This document shows positions 1 to 6,485 of a DNA stretch of 12,786 nt, one piece after another. Each line of letters begins with the position of its first letter. Positions within the stretch are counted from its first letter, which is position 1. The stretch lies in assembly GCA_014534095.1 (NCBI GenBank), contig JACVSD010000047.1:1-12786 (forward strand). The letters run 5' to 3'. The notes below the pieces were generated by a model that saw only the letters and a program-made list of their open reading frames with translations, did not search any database and was not told the origin of the DNA. A program made the translations under genes and the position numbers. This DNA comes from Nitrospiraceae bacterium (lineage in GTDB: Bacteria; Nitrospirota; Nitrospiria; Nitrospirales; Nitrospiraceae).

Positions 1-419
1 CCCCTCACCCGCGCCGTCACCCTGCGGGCCATTCCTACGGACAGCCTGAGCCGAGACCGAAGCCTCTGGCGCCTCGTGACTGGCGGTATTTAGACGATTA
101 TCTGTATGGCATCGATCTCTACAACTTTGCGTACTGGTGGGAGTGCCATGAGGCGTTTGAAGCGCTCTGGCATGCAGTGGGGCCGCAGACCGAACAAGGA
201 CGGTTTTTCCAAGCGCTCATACAACTCGCGGCAGCCGGTGTGAAGCTTGCCCAAGGCAACCTGCCGGCCATGCGAAACCTCTTGCGCTACGGTGTGGCGC
301 GGTTACAGCGCCTCCCCCCATTCTACATGGGCCTGGATGTGGACGATTTGATGCGAGACTTGCTGGCGAATATTGATCATCCGCTCCCGCACACGTCCTA
401 TCTGATTCTACAGATCTGA
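1..419 (+). CDS. DUF309 family protein, 5'-truncated by the window edge
   Basis: The reading frame is open from base 3 to the TGA at 417-419, so about 138 residues are visible and the true start lies before the window. The visible N-terminal stretch is rich in Pro, Arg and His and looks disordered. The core has the segment NFAYWWECHEAFEALW followed by GRFFQALIQLAAAGVKLAQG, then a short helix ending in a conserved-looking FYMGLDVDDL. This matches the DUF309 pattern (an N-x-G/A-x-[YW]-x-E-x-H-E helix followed by a Q-x-L-I-Q-x-A-A-A helix) as I know it. DUF309 proteins are small, all-helical and of unknown biochemical function. A GTG at 177 could serve as an internal start, but it would cut away the conserved WECHEAFEALW helix, so it is not the real start. 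The gene converges on panB with a 40-bp gap. Family assignment is from motif recognition; function is unknown. Confidence 0.8.
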   Translation, partial: PHPRRHPAGHSYGQPEPRPKPLAPRDWRYLDDYLYGIDLYNFAYWWECHEAFEALWHAVGPQTEQGRFFQALIQLAAAGVKLAQGNLPAMRNLLRYGVARLQRLPPFYMGLDVDDLMRDLLANIDHPLPHTSYLILQI

Positions 420-425
420 GTAATG

Positions 426-439
426 AGGCGCGGACGCCT
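426..439. terminator. Small hairpin between convergent genes (weak terminator candidate)
   Basis: AGGCG and CGCCT form a 5-bp stem around a 4-base loop. It lies 7 bp after the DUF309-gene stop and 20 bp after the panB stop on the other strand. There is no U-tract on either strand, so intrinsic termination is uncertain. The convergent position is the main support. Confidence 0.2.
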
Positions 440-459
440 TGGAATCACAAGCGGTCAGA

Positions 460-1248
460 TCAATGGTAGGACTGAGAGTCCGACGGGAACTTGCCCTGCT
501 CTACTTCTTCTTTGTACCGCTGAAGCGCTTGCACGGCATCGGCCTTCAGGTGGGCGTAGGGCTTGACGAACTTCGGCACAAAGTCATCAAAAAGGCCCAA
601 GAGATCATAGAGGACCAAAACTTGTCCATCACAGTGAGGTCCGGCCCCGATCCCAATAGTCGGGATGGAAACGGTTTGCGTGATGCGCTGAGCCACCGGA
701 GCGGGGATGGCCTCGAGCACAAGCGCAAAGGCTCCGGCCGCTTCCAGCGCCTTGGCGTCGTTGATCAGCCTCGTTGCGTGGTCCTGTGCCTTGCCCTGGA
801 CCTTATATCCGCCCAGCACATGGACTGATTGTGGCGTCATACCCACGTGTCCCATCACCGGTATGCCAACCCGGGTCATTGCATACACGCGATCGGACAT
901 GACCTCACCACCTTCCAGCTTGACCGCCGCGGCACCGGCCTGTACCAACCGTCCTCCGTTCCGCACCGCTTCTTCAATGCTCGCTTGATAGGACATAAAG
1001 GGCAAGTCGCCGATGACCAGGGCCTGCTTGGCGGCACCCGCCACGAGCTTCGTATGGTACAGCATGTCGTCCATCGACACGGACAGCGTGTTGGATTTGC
1101 CTTGAACGACCATCCCCAATGAATCGCCCACGAGCATGACCCGGATCCCGGCTTCCTCCACAATCCGTGCGAACAGCGCGTCGTAAGCCGTCACGACGAT
1201 CAGCTTCTTGTTCTCCCGTTTGTGCTGTTGAAAGTCAGGAATGGTCAT
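460..1248 (-). CDS. panB: 3-methyl-2-oxobutanoate hydroxymethyltransferase (ketopantoate hydroxymethyltransferase)
   Basis: PanB transfers a hydroxymethyl group from 5,10-methylene-THF to 2-oxoisovalerate to give ketopantoate, the first committed step of pantothenate and CoA synthesis. It is cytosolic and Mg-dependent. The 262-residue product has the full family pattern. Metal-binding Asp lies in VGDSLGMVVQG (D42) and in IGDLPFMSYQ (D81). K110 and E112 lie in AAAVKLEGG, and the catalytic Glu is E179 in LVLEAIP. GHVGMTPQ and IGIGAGPHCDGQVLV are both intact. Length is typical (about 260-280). The ATG at 1248 overlaps the TGA of the metF-like gene by one base (TGATG), which points to translational coupling. 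A TTG one codon further upstream is also in frame but less likely. It is the last gene of the folD-metF-panB operon. PanB uses methylene-THF, which FolD and MetF also handle, so the grouping is metabolically coherent. Confidence 0.97.
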   Translation of the reverse strand: MTIPDFQQHKRENKKLIVVTAYDALFARIVEEAGIRVMLVGDSLGMVVQGKSNTLSVSMDDMLYHTKLVAGAAKQALVIGDLPFMSYQASIEEAVRNGGRLVQAGAAAVKLEGGEVMSDRVYAMTRVGIPVMGHVGMTPQSVHVLGGYKVQGKAQDHATRLINDAKALEAAGAFALVLEAIPAPVAQRITQTVSIPTIGIGAGPHCDGQVLVLYDLLGLFDDFVPKFVKPYAHLKADAVQALQRYKEEVEQGKFPSDSQSYH

Positions 1249-2135
1249 CAAGCCAATTCAGCCTTGGCTATGATACCCCCTAACAGATGTGTCGCCTTGA
1301 TGGCCATGATATGGACGCCATCGCAATGCGGCCGCACGGCCTTGATCGTGCGGACGGCGATCTCGACACCCGCCTCTTCCGCCTTGTCTCCGGCGGCTCT
1401 CAATTCATCGATCATCGCCTGTGGGACCGACACGCCAGGGATATTGGCATTCATGAATTCGGCCATCTTGGCATTGCGCAACACGAGAATGCCGGCGAGC
1501 ACCTTCACATTGAAGGGCCGGACCGCTTTCATAAAGGCGGCAAACTGGTCGGGGCTGTAGATTGCCTGCGTTTGGAAAAACTGGGCACCGGCTTTCACTT
1601 TGACTTCAAATTTGGCCAGCATGGGCCCAAGCGGATCCGCTTCCGGTGTGACGGCTGCGCCGATCATAAAAGCGGTGGATCCATCCAGCTTATTGCCGGC
1701 CATGTCGCGACCGCCGTTGAGTCCCTGGACCAACTGCATCACCTGCACTGAATCCAAGTCGTAGACCGGCTTCGCTTCTTTGTGATCGCCTACGGTCGGA
1801 TAGTCACCCGTCAGGCAGAGAATATTTCGGATGCCCAGCATGTGAGCGCCCATTAGATCTGACTGCATCGCGATTCGGTTACGATCTCGGCAGGTCAGCT
1901 GCATCACCGGATCGTGGCCAAGTTCATACAGCAGCCGGCAGACCGGCAAGGAGCCGGCCCGGACGACCGCCGCCGTATTGTCCGTCACATTCACCCCATG
2001 CACGCGGCCGACAAGCTGTTTGGCGCTGTCCAAGACCGCCGAGATATTGGTTCCCTTGGGCGGGTTATATTCAATCGTGACGGCAAACGTGCCGCGTTCG
2101 AGCACCTGTTGTAAACGCTGTGGTTCGGGACTCAC
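1248..2135 (-). CDS. metF: Methylenetetrahydrofolate reductase (MetF-like, short form)
   Basis: Predicted to reduce 5,10-methylene-THF to 5-methyl-THF as an FAD-dependent TIM barrel, feeding methionine synthesis or, in some lineages, the methyl branch of the Wood-Ljungdahl pathway. The 295 residues start with a GTG codon preceded by AAGGAG six bases upstream. Visible landmarks are the catalytic-type Glu in VTIEYNPPKGTN (E22, equivalent to the SFEFFPP Glu of E. coli MetF), the flavin/folate segment MQLTCRDRNR, LCLTGD with D111 (equivalent to the LRGD Asp), and GAQFFQTQAIY near residue 183. The CRDRNR-type motif differs from E. coli MetF and resembles the variant I associate with anaerobes and deep-branching bacteria. 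No metV partner is in the window. The start is embedded just after the folD stop, whose TAA forms part of the ribosome-binding region. Reductase identity is well supported; the physiological direction and electron donor are not visible. Confidence 0.9.
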   Translation of the reverse strand: MSPEPQRLQQVLERGTFAVTIEYNPPKGTNISAVLDSAKQLVGRVHGVNVTDNTAAVVRAGSLPVCRLLYELGHDPVMQLTCRDRNRIAMQSDLMGAHMLGIRNILCLTGDYPTVGDHKEAKPVYDLDSVQVMQLVQGLNGGRDMAGNKLDGSTAFMIGAAVTPEADPLGPMLAKFEVKVKAGAQFFQTQAIYSPDQFAAFMKAVRPFNVKVLAGILVLRNAKMAEFMNANIPGVSVPQAMIDELRAAGDKAEEAGVEIAVRTIKAVRPHCDGVHIMAIKATHLLGGIIAKAELA

Positions 2136-2141
2136 GCTTGG

Positions 2142-2147
2142 CTCCTT
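2142..2147 (-). promoter_or_regulatory. Ribosome binding site of the metF-like gene, overlapping the folD stop
   Basis: On the minus strand the sequence AAGGAG lies six bases before the GTG start at 2135. Its first bases coincide with the last bases of the folD TAA stop at 2148-2146. Ribosomes finishing folD therefore sit on the metF initiation site. This supports both the non-ATG start and translational coupling. Confidence 0.7.
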
Positions 2148-3006
2148 ACTGCCATCCGGCGGCCCGTCTGGCGGATTCGACGGTGTTCTCCAATAGCATG
2201 GCGATCGTCATGGGCCCCACACCGCCGGGCACCGGGCTGATCCAGCTCGCTTTGCGGCTGACCGGCTCGAAATCCACATCGCCGCACAGTTTGCCTTCCG
2301 GCGTCTTGTTCGTGCCCACGTCGATCACGACCGCGCCATCCCGTACCATGTCAGCCGTCACGAATTTGGCTTTGCCGATTGCCACGAGCAATAACTCGGC
2401 TTCACGACACACCGCCGGGAGGTCTCTGGTCTTGGAGTGACAGATCGTAACAGTCGCGTTTCGCTGAAGCAGCATGAGCGCCAACGGCTTGCCGACGATA
2501 TTACTTCGTCCCACCACCACCGCGCGCTTTCCTTCGATCGGCAGCCCGGCCGACTCGATCATCTTGATGACGCCCTTAGGCGTGCACGCTTCAAATACCG
2601 GATGCCCTTCCACGAGGCGGCCTAGGTTGTAAGGATGAAACCCATCCGCATCTTTCGACGGAGACACCGCTTCCAGAATAACCTTGCTATCAATGTGCTT
2701 GGGCAGGGGAAGCTGTACCAAAATGCCGTGAATCTGCGGATCGGCATTCTTCTTCTCGATCAACGCCAGCAAGTCCGCCTGAGTGGTGCTGGCAGAGAGC
2801 TTGTGATCATCCACATGAATGCCTGCCAGCTCACAGGCCTTCTGCTTGTTTCGGACATAGATTTGGGAGGCCGGATCCTCCCCGACCAGGATGGTCGCCA
2901 ACCCCGGTTTAATGCCTGTCTTCGCCAGTAATTCTGCCGATGCCACAGCCAACCGGTCACGGACCTCTTGCGCCAACGCCTTGCCGTCAATCAATCGTGC
3001 CGCCAC
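2146..3006 (-). CDS. folD: Bifunctional methylene-THF dehydrogenase / methenyl-THF cyclohydrolase
   Basis: FolD interconverts 5,10-methylene-THF, 5,10-methenyl-THF and 10-formyl-THF in the cytosol, using NAD(P). The 286-residue product has the standard two-domain form. The N-terminal catalytic domain carries Y50 and K54 in IYVRNKQKACE, Q98 in ILVQLPLP, and D121 in VSPSKDADGFHP. All four fall at the same positions as the E. coli active-site residues. The C-terminal Rossmann domain shows VVVGRSNIVGKP (about 164-174), CHSKT (189-193), DVGTN (229-233) and SPVPGGVGPMTIAML near the end. The start is GTG, chosen because a strong AGGAGG lies five bases upstream; a nearby ATG is out of frame. It is the promoter-proximal gene of the folD-metF-panB operon. 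Nothing is missing or unusual in the enzyme itself. Confidence 0.97.
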   Translation of the reverse strand: MAARLIDGKALAQEVRDRLAVASAELLAKTGIKPGLATILVGEDPASQIYVRNKQKACELAGIHVDDHKLSASTTQADLLALIEKKNADPQIHGILVQLPLPKHIDSKVILEAVSPSKDADGFHPYNLGRLVEGHPVFEACTPKGVIKMIESAGLPIEGKRAVVVGRSNIVGKPLALMLLQRNATVTICHSKTRDLPAVCREAELLLVAIGKAKFVTADMVRDGAVVIDVGTNKTPEGKLCGDVDFEPVSRKASWISPVPGGVGPMTIAMLLENTVESARRAAGWQ

Positions 3007-3011
3007 AGCAT

Positions 3012-3017
3012 CCTCCT
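3012..3017 (-). promoter_or_regulatory. Strong ribosome binding site of folD
   Basis: Minus-strand AGGAGG sits five bases before the GTG start at 3006. A perfect Shine-Dalgarno core at normal spacing fixes the GTG as start, despite an ATG a few bases upstream in another frame. Confidence 0.75.
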
Positions 3018-3047
3018 CTTGGCCTCATGGTCATTAGAAATCAGGGC

Positions 3048-3077
3048 ACCTTAGCAGGGCATTTTTACGCAAGTCAA
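3048..3077 (-). promoter_or_regulatory. Candidate sigma-70-type promoter for folD-metF-panB
   Basis: On the minus strand TTGACT (-35, at 3077-3072) is followed after 18 bases by TAAGGT (-10, at 3053-3048). TGC directly before the -10 resembles an extended -10. Transcription would begin near 3041 and give a leader of about 35 bases, ending in the strong folD ribosome binding site. It is the best match to a housekeeping promoter in the divergent gap 3007-3170. The -10 is imperfect. Confidence 0.5.
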
Positions 3078-3142
3078 TGTAATCGGCGACGCTCGGACAC
3101 ATGCGCGATCTGCCCTCTTATGCCGGTGACTTACCCTCTTCC

Positions 3143-3172
3143 TTGACAGCCTCTTGTTGCGGTGGCTACGAT
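3143..3172 (+). promoter_or_regulatory. Possible plus-strand promoter upstream of or inside the propeller gene start
   Basis: TTGACA (3143-3148) is followed by 18 bases and TACGAT (3167-3172). By sequence this is a good -35/-10 pair with the same 18-base spacing as the folD promoter candidate. Its predicted start of transcription (near 3179) lies after the favoured ATG at 3171. Either it is not the promoter, or the protein starts further downstream, for instance at the TTG at 3204. Confidence 0.3.
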
Positions 3173-4199
3173 GCCGGCTTCAGTCACCCAAGTCTTTGAT
3201 CGTTTGAACCTGCCATCTACAATCCTCCATGCTCGTTGGTTCGTTCCCGGCGCTTTGCTGGTGGCGCTCCTGTGGTTCGCCTCGCCCGGGGAGGCGGCCC
3301 AGATCGTAGGTCTCGAGTCACCGAACAGCTTCGTCGGCGATCAGCAGGGCAGCGAGTATTTCATTTCCAATATCAACGGAGAACCGGACGCCAGGGACAA
3401 CAACGGGTTCATCACCAAGCTCGATACGGCAGGCAAGGTGACGAAGCTCAAGTTTATTCAAGGTGGCGTGGCCGACGTCGTTCTCCACGCTCCGAAGGGA
3501 CTGGCGTTGGTCGGCCCGACTCTCTACGTCGCGGACCTCGACGAACTCAAAGGCTTTGATAAGACGACGGGGAAACTGACCGTGGCGGTTGCCTTCCCCG
3601 CCGCGCACGTGTCTCTCACTGATGTCACGCTCGGACCCGGAGGGCTGCTCTATGCCTCCGATCAGGCGGCGAACAAGATTTATCAGATCGATCCGTCAGC
3701 CAACCATCGCATCAGCTTATTGATCCATGACAATCGTCTGGCCGGCCCGGCCGGTATCGCAATCCACCCGAAAACGAATCATCTGATTGCCGTGAGCTGG
3801 GAGAAAGGCAAGATTCTGGACATTACGCCGGACGGGCAGCTGACCGAACTCGAGTCGAACGGATTTTTCACCGGCCGCTTTCAAAATCTGAGCGGCGTGG
3901 ACTTTGACCGGTGGGGCAACATGTACGTGTCGGATTTTACCCGGGGGAAGATTTGGCGCATGACGCGGGATCATCGCTTTCAAGTCATCGCTGAATACCT
4001 CTTCTCGCCGGCTGATATCAGTATCGATCGGGCCAGCAATCTGATCCTCGTGCCCTACTACCATGCCCATGCGGCAGAAATGAATGGTCTGGAGGCCCCA
4101 TCCGACGGCAAGCCGAAGGTGGACAAGCGCACGCTGTCGGATTACGGTTTTGTGCCGCCACCAAAAAGCACTGCCCCGGGAGGATCGCCCACGAAATGA
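3171..4199 (+). CDS. Exported NHL / SMP-30-like beta-propeller protein
   Basis: The product is about 342 residues. A hydrophobic segment near residues 22-38 (FVPGALLVALLWFA) followed by SPGEAA resembles a signal peptide, so export to the periplasm is likely. The mature part shows repeated four-strand-blade motifs with Leu/Val-Tyr-Val-Ala/Ser-Asp signatures: TLYVADLDELKGFD, LLYASDQAANKIYQID, LIAVSWEKGKILDITPDG, NMYVSDFTRGKIWRMTRD and NLILVPYYHAH. This is typical of six-bladed SMP-30/gluconolactonase/NHL propellers. The C-terminus is a short Pro/Lys/Ser-rich tail. Such propellers bind ligands or metals or act as lactonases; no specific catalytic set can be assigned, so the substrate is unknown. 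ATG 3171 is preceded by GGTGG five bases upstream. GTG 3162 and TTG 3204 are alternatives, and TTG 3204 would give a more compact signal peptide. The stop overlaps the next gene by ATGA, so the two are probably co-translated. Confidence 0.8.
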   Translation: MPASVTQVFDRLNLPSTILHARWFVPGALLVALLWFASPGEAAQIVGLESPNSFVGDQQGSEYFISNINGEPDARDNNGFITKLDTAGKVTKLKFIQGGVADVVLHAPKGLALVGPTLYVADLDELKGFDKTTGKLTVAVAFPAAHVSLTDVTLGPGGLLYASDQAANKIYQIDPSANHRISLLIHDNRLAGPAGIAIHPKTNHLIAVSWEKGKILDITPDGQLTELESNGFFTGRFQNLSGVDFDRWGNMYVSDFTRGKIWRMTRDHRFQVIAEYLFSPADISIDRASNLILVPYYHAHAAEMNGLEAPSDGKPKVDKRTLSDYGFVPPPKSTAPGGSPTK

Positions 4200-4894
4200 G
4201 TTCGTGTATCTACTGTCATCAACGCAAGGGCAAACGTCCCTGTCCGGCGCTCCATGGTCAGATTTGCAGTCTCTGCTGCGGCGAGCACCGCCTCGTGCGA
4301 ATCTCTTGCCCCCATGACTGTGTCTACCTAGATAGCGGAAGCGAGTATCAGCAGAAACGGCTGGCCGAGGGATTTGTGCCGGTCCGGCGGGAGTTCTATC
4401 GCGCGCTGGGCGAATTCGGGGGCCAGAAAGCGGTCGCGCTGTTCAACCTTATCGAAGTGGTCGTCTTCAGTTACTTCGAACGGCGCCGCGACGGACAGGA
4501 TGCAGAAGTGATGGCCGCCCTCCAGGCGCTCCGCCGGACCCTCAGTCCGCTGCATGTCCCGGCGGGCCCGGTCCCGGTGTTCGCAGAGCAGCTCATGAAG
4601 GAATATGAAACCTTCAAGAAGCAGAACCCCCAACAGATCGCCGATTCCTCTGATGCTCCGGAAGTCCTGGATCGCGCGATGCAGTTCGTATCCGAATTTT
4701 CTGGCAAGGACTTTCAGTCACGTCGATTCCTGGGCGGATTGATCGGGTATGTGAAAGTGTACCATCCTCAGATTGCCGAGCATCTCCAGAAAAAACATGA
4801 GCCCGGGCACATCGTGCTGCCGGGGCAATCGTTCATACCACCACCGGCACCCGAGGCCCACACGCACGGCCCAGGCTGTGAGCATCATCACTAA
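4196..4894 (+). CDS. Uncharacterised protein with Cys-rich N-terminal (zinc-binding type) module and His-rich tail
   Basis: I do not recognise a named family. The 232-residue product has no signal peptide or membrane segment, so it should be cytosolic. Eight cysteines are packed into the first 42 residues: CIYC (C4, C7), RPCPAL (C16), ICSLCCGEHR (C24, C27, C28) and SCPHDCVYL (C38, C42). This looks like a structural metal-binding module, probably zinc. The middle (about 60-200) is helical and charged, with RREFYRALGEFGGQKAVALF and, later, FLGGLIGYVKVYHPQIAEHL. The last 11 residues, HTHGPGCEHHH, add five His and one Cys, a second possible metal site. The ATG overlaps the preceding stop (ATGA), and GGGAGG lies 12 bases upstream. 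Cytosolic placement next to a secreted propeller makes a direct physical partnership uncertain. The gene converges on the cyclophilin gene. Confidence 0.8.
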   Translation: MSSCIYCHQRKGKRPCPALHGQICSLCCGEHRLVRISCPHDCVYLDSGSEYQQKRLAEGFVPVRREFYRALGEFGGQKAVALFNLIEVVVFSYFERRRDGQDAEVMAALQALRRTLSPLHVPAGPVPVFAEQLMKEYETFKKQNPQQIADSSDAPEVLDRAMQFVSEFSGKDFQSRRFLGGLIGYVKVYHPQIAEHLQKKHEPGHIVLPGQSFIPPPAPEAHTHGPGCEHHH

Positions 4895-5109
4895 ATCATT
4901 CTCTCTGGCGGAGCGCCTGCTACAGGCGCTGATCGCACGGATCTGAAATCTCCTCTCGGGGCTCAAGCAACTGAGGTTGCCTCAACAGGACGACCGACGG
5001 CGTCCCCGGCTTCTCCGCCACACGCGGCGTGCGGGAAAGACCGTCTTGCAGGGCTCCCAGACCGCCCGTGCACCTTTTTGCGGCGAGCCGCTTACGGAAA
5101 TAGAAAACC
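4895..5109. other. Convergent intergenic region without a gene
   Basis: These 215 bases separate the Cys-rich gene from the cyclophilin gene. I see no convincing coding frame. Beyond the 4912-4930 hairpin it holds smaller inverted repeats: GCAAC/GTTGC at 4967-4980, an odd palindrome CACGC-G-GCGTG at 5021-5031, and GCGG/CCGC just before the cyclophilin stop. None is followed by a U-tract. Confidence 0.5.
4912..4930. terminator. Perfect inverted repeat, candidate bidirectional terminator
   Basis: AGCGCCTG, a 3-base loop (CTA) and CAGGCGCT form a perfect 8-bp GC-rich stem starting 18 bases after the stop of the Cys-rich gene. It lies between convergent transcription units. No T-rich tract follows on either strand, so it may act as a 3'-end stabiliser or a U-less terminator rather than a canonical one. 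Confidence 0.45.
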
Positions 5110-5712
5110 TCACTCCACTATCGTGACGGTCATCTCAATGCGGTCCTTCGGATTGTCCCGCTCATCGCGCGGCAGATTGACGATCTTGTCTGCTACCCCG
5201 ATTCCTTTCGTAACCTCTCCGAACACCGTGTACTTGCGGTCCAGGAAGCGCGAGTCTTCCACGACAATGAAGAATTGAGACCCCGCGCTATCGGGGTCGG
5301 ACGCACGCGCCATCGACACGATGCCGCGCTTGTGCGGAAGATCGCTAAACTCGGCCTTGACGGTGTAGCCGGGGCCCCCTTGCCCGAACATCTCCTTTTT
5401 TAAGGAGTCTTTGGTGTTGGGGTCTCCGCCTTGAATCATGAAACCCGGAATGACCCGGTGAAAAATCGTCCCGTTATAGAATCCGTCCTTTGTGAGCTTG
5501 ATAAAATTCTCCACATGTTTGGGTGCCACATCGGGATAGAGCTTAATTTCAATATCCCCGAACTTGGTCTTAATGATGGCCCGCGGGCCTTTCGACCCCT
5601 CAGTCTTCGGCGTCGGCGCCTTCTCCGCGGCCGCGAGCGTCTCCGTTGAAATCCCTGCAAGACCGCCCATAACCATCATCAGGACCATTACGAAACTAGC
5701 TGCGATCGGCAT
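5110..5712 (-). CDS. Exported cyclophilin-type peptidyl-prolyl cis-trans isomerase
   Basis: Cyclophilins catalyse cis-trans isomerisation of Xaa-Pro bonds and help proteins fold. This 200-residue protein begins with a hydrophobic stretch (about residues 3-20) and an Ala-rich region near 26-29. That looks like a signal peptide, so it probably acts in the periplasm like E. coli PpiA. The single catalytic domain (about 44-200) has GTIFHRVIPGFMIQGGDP with R86, F91 and Q94, equivalent to R55, F60 and Q63 of human cyclophilin A, and GSQFFIV followed by FLDRKYTVFGEV. The position equivalent to cyclophilin A W121 is Phe (F156), as in many bacterial cyclophilins. The start is fixed by AGGAGG six bases before ATG 5712. 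A longer in-frame reading reaching 5769 is unlikely. It is the last gene of the fab cluster, 53 bp after rnc, with its own strong ribosome binding site. Confidence 0.92.
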   Translation of the reverse strand: MPIAASFVMVLMMVMGGLAGISTETLAAAEKAPTPKTEGSKGPRAIIKTKFGDIEIKLYPDVAPKHVENFIKLTKDGFYNGTIFHRVIPGFMIQGGDPNTKDSLKKEMFGQGGPGYTVKAEFSDLPHKRGIVSMARASDPDSAGSQFFIVVEDSRFLDRKYTVFGEVTKGIGVADKIVNLPRDERDNPKDRIEMTVTIVE

Positions 5713-5718
5713 GGTGAA

Positions 5719-5724
5719 CCTCCT
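5719..5724 (-). promoter_or_regulatory. Ribosome binding site deciding the cyclophilin start
   Basis: Minus-strand AGGAGG lies six bases before ATG 5712. It rules against the 19-residue N-terminal extension that the open frame would allow, and it places the signal peptide at the very N-terminus. Confidence 0.75.
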
Positions 5725-5765
5725 GTTCCAGGCTGGGAACCTTCCACCGGCGCACAGACCGGCCA

Positions 5766-6473
5766 TCACGGCTCCATGTGTTTTAAGGCTTCCTGGGCTG
5801 CTAACTGTTCGGCCTCTTTCTTGCTGTGCCCCTGGCCCGCTCCCAACGCCCTGCCTTCCACCTGCACTTCGACCTCGAAGAGCTTTTGATGGTCTGGCCC
5901 TGTCTCCCGAACGGTCACATAGCGAGGCAGGACATCATACCGTCGCTGACACCACTCTTGAAACCGGGTTTTGTAATCGTCATCTCCCGGTGTGGCCTGT
6001 TGCTGGTGCGCCTCCTCTAATTCCCGCCGCAACGCCGTCAGGGTAAATCGGCGGCTGGCCTCCAACCCCCCGTCGAGATAGACCGCCGCAATCACCGCCT
6101 CCAAGGCATCGGCCAGCAGCGACGATTTTTCGCGTCCCTTCGACGCTTCTTCGCCGCGGCCGAGCTGCAGCCGGACCCCCAGCTGCAATCGTTTGGCCGC
6201 AGACGCCAATGATTGCTCGCTGACAAGTTTGGCTTTGAGCTTGGACAAGGACCCTTCGCTCAGATGTGAGAACGAGGTTGCCAGGTGATCGCTGACGATA
6301 AGGGACAACACGGCGTCCCCCAGGAACTCAAGCCGCTCGTTATGTTTCCGGACTTGCCCCTTTCGCTCGTTCACATACGATTTGTGAGTCAGAGCCTCCG
6401 CCAGCAGTCCGGGATCTTTGAATTCGTAGTTGAAGGAGGGAAGGGAGCGGTCGGCCGGAGACGCCGGTGTCAT
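5766..6473 (-). CDS. rnc: Ribonuclease III
   Basis: RNase III is a dimeric, Mg-dependent endonuclease that cuts double-stranded RNA. It processes rRNA precursors and regulates mRNAs in the cytosol. The 235-residue product has the signature HNERLEFLGDAVL, with E46, E49 and D53, and the second catalytic cluster D122 and E125 in LLADALEAVIAAVYLDGG. The linker leads to a C-terminal dsRNA-binding domain (about 166-233) that includes DYKTRFQEW, VEGRALGAGQGHSKKEAEQLAAQEAL. Length is normal. The ATG at 6473 is used here; a GTG two codons upstream (6479) is also possible. No clear Shine-Dalgarno is seen, and the start is only 6-12 bases after the fabF stop, so coupling to fabF is likely. Linkage of rnc to acpP/fabF is seen in several phyla. 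Confidence 0.95.
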   Translation of the reverse strand: MTPASPADRSLPSFNYEFKDPGLLAEALTHKSYVNERKGQVRKHNERLEFLGDAVLSLIVSDHLATSFSHLSEGSLSKLKAKLVSEQSLASAAKRLQLGVRLQLGRGEEASKGREKSSLLADALEAVIAAVYLDGGLEASRRFTLTALRRELEEAHQQQATPGDDDYKTRFQEWCQRRYDVLPRYVTVRETGPDHQKLFEVEVQVEGRALGAGQGHSKKEAEQLAAQEALKHMEP

Positions 6474-6485
6474 GGTCACAGGACG

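Noticed and set aside
439..828. 129-codon plus-strand frame antisense to panB
   Set aside because: panB on the other strand is complete with all active-site residues, so this is a shadow.
5080..5100. GCGG/CCGC hairpin with a neighbouring T-run near the cyclophilin 3' end
   Set aside because: The T-run lies before the stem on the plus strand and reads as an A-run after it on the minus strand. It is wrong for an intrinsic terminator in either direction.
5110..5769. 219-residue reading of the cyclophilin, overlapping the rnc stop
   Set aside because: AGGAGG six bases before the internal ATG and a signal peptide beginning there favour the 200-residue form.
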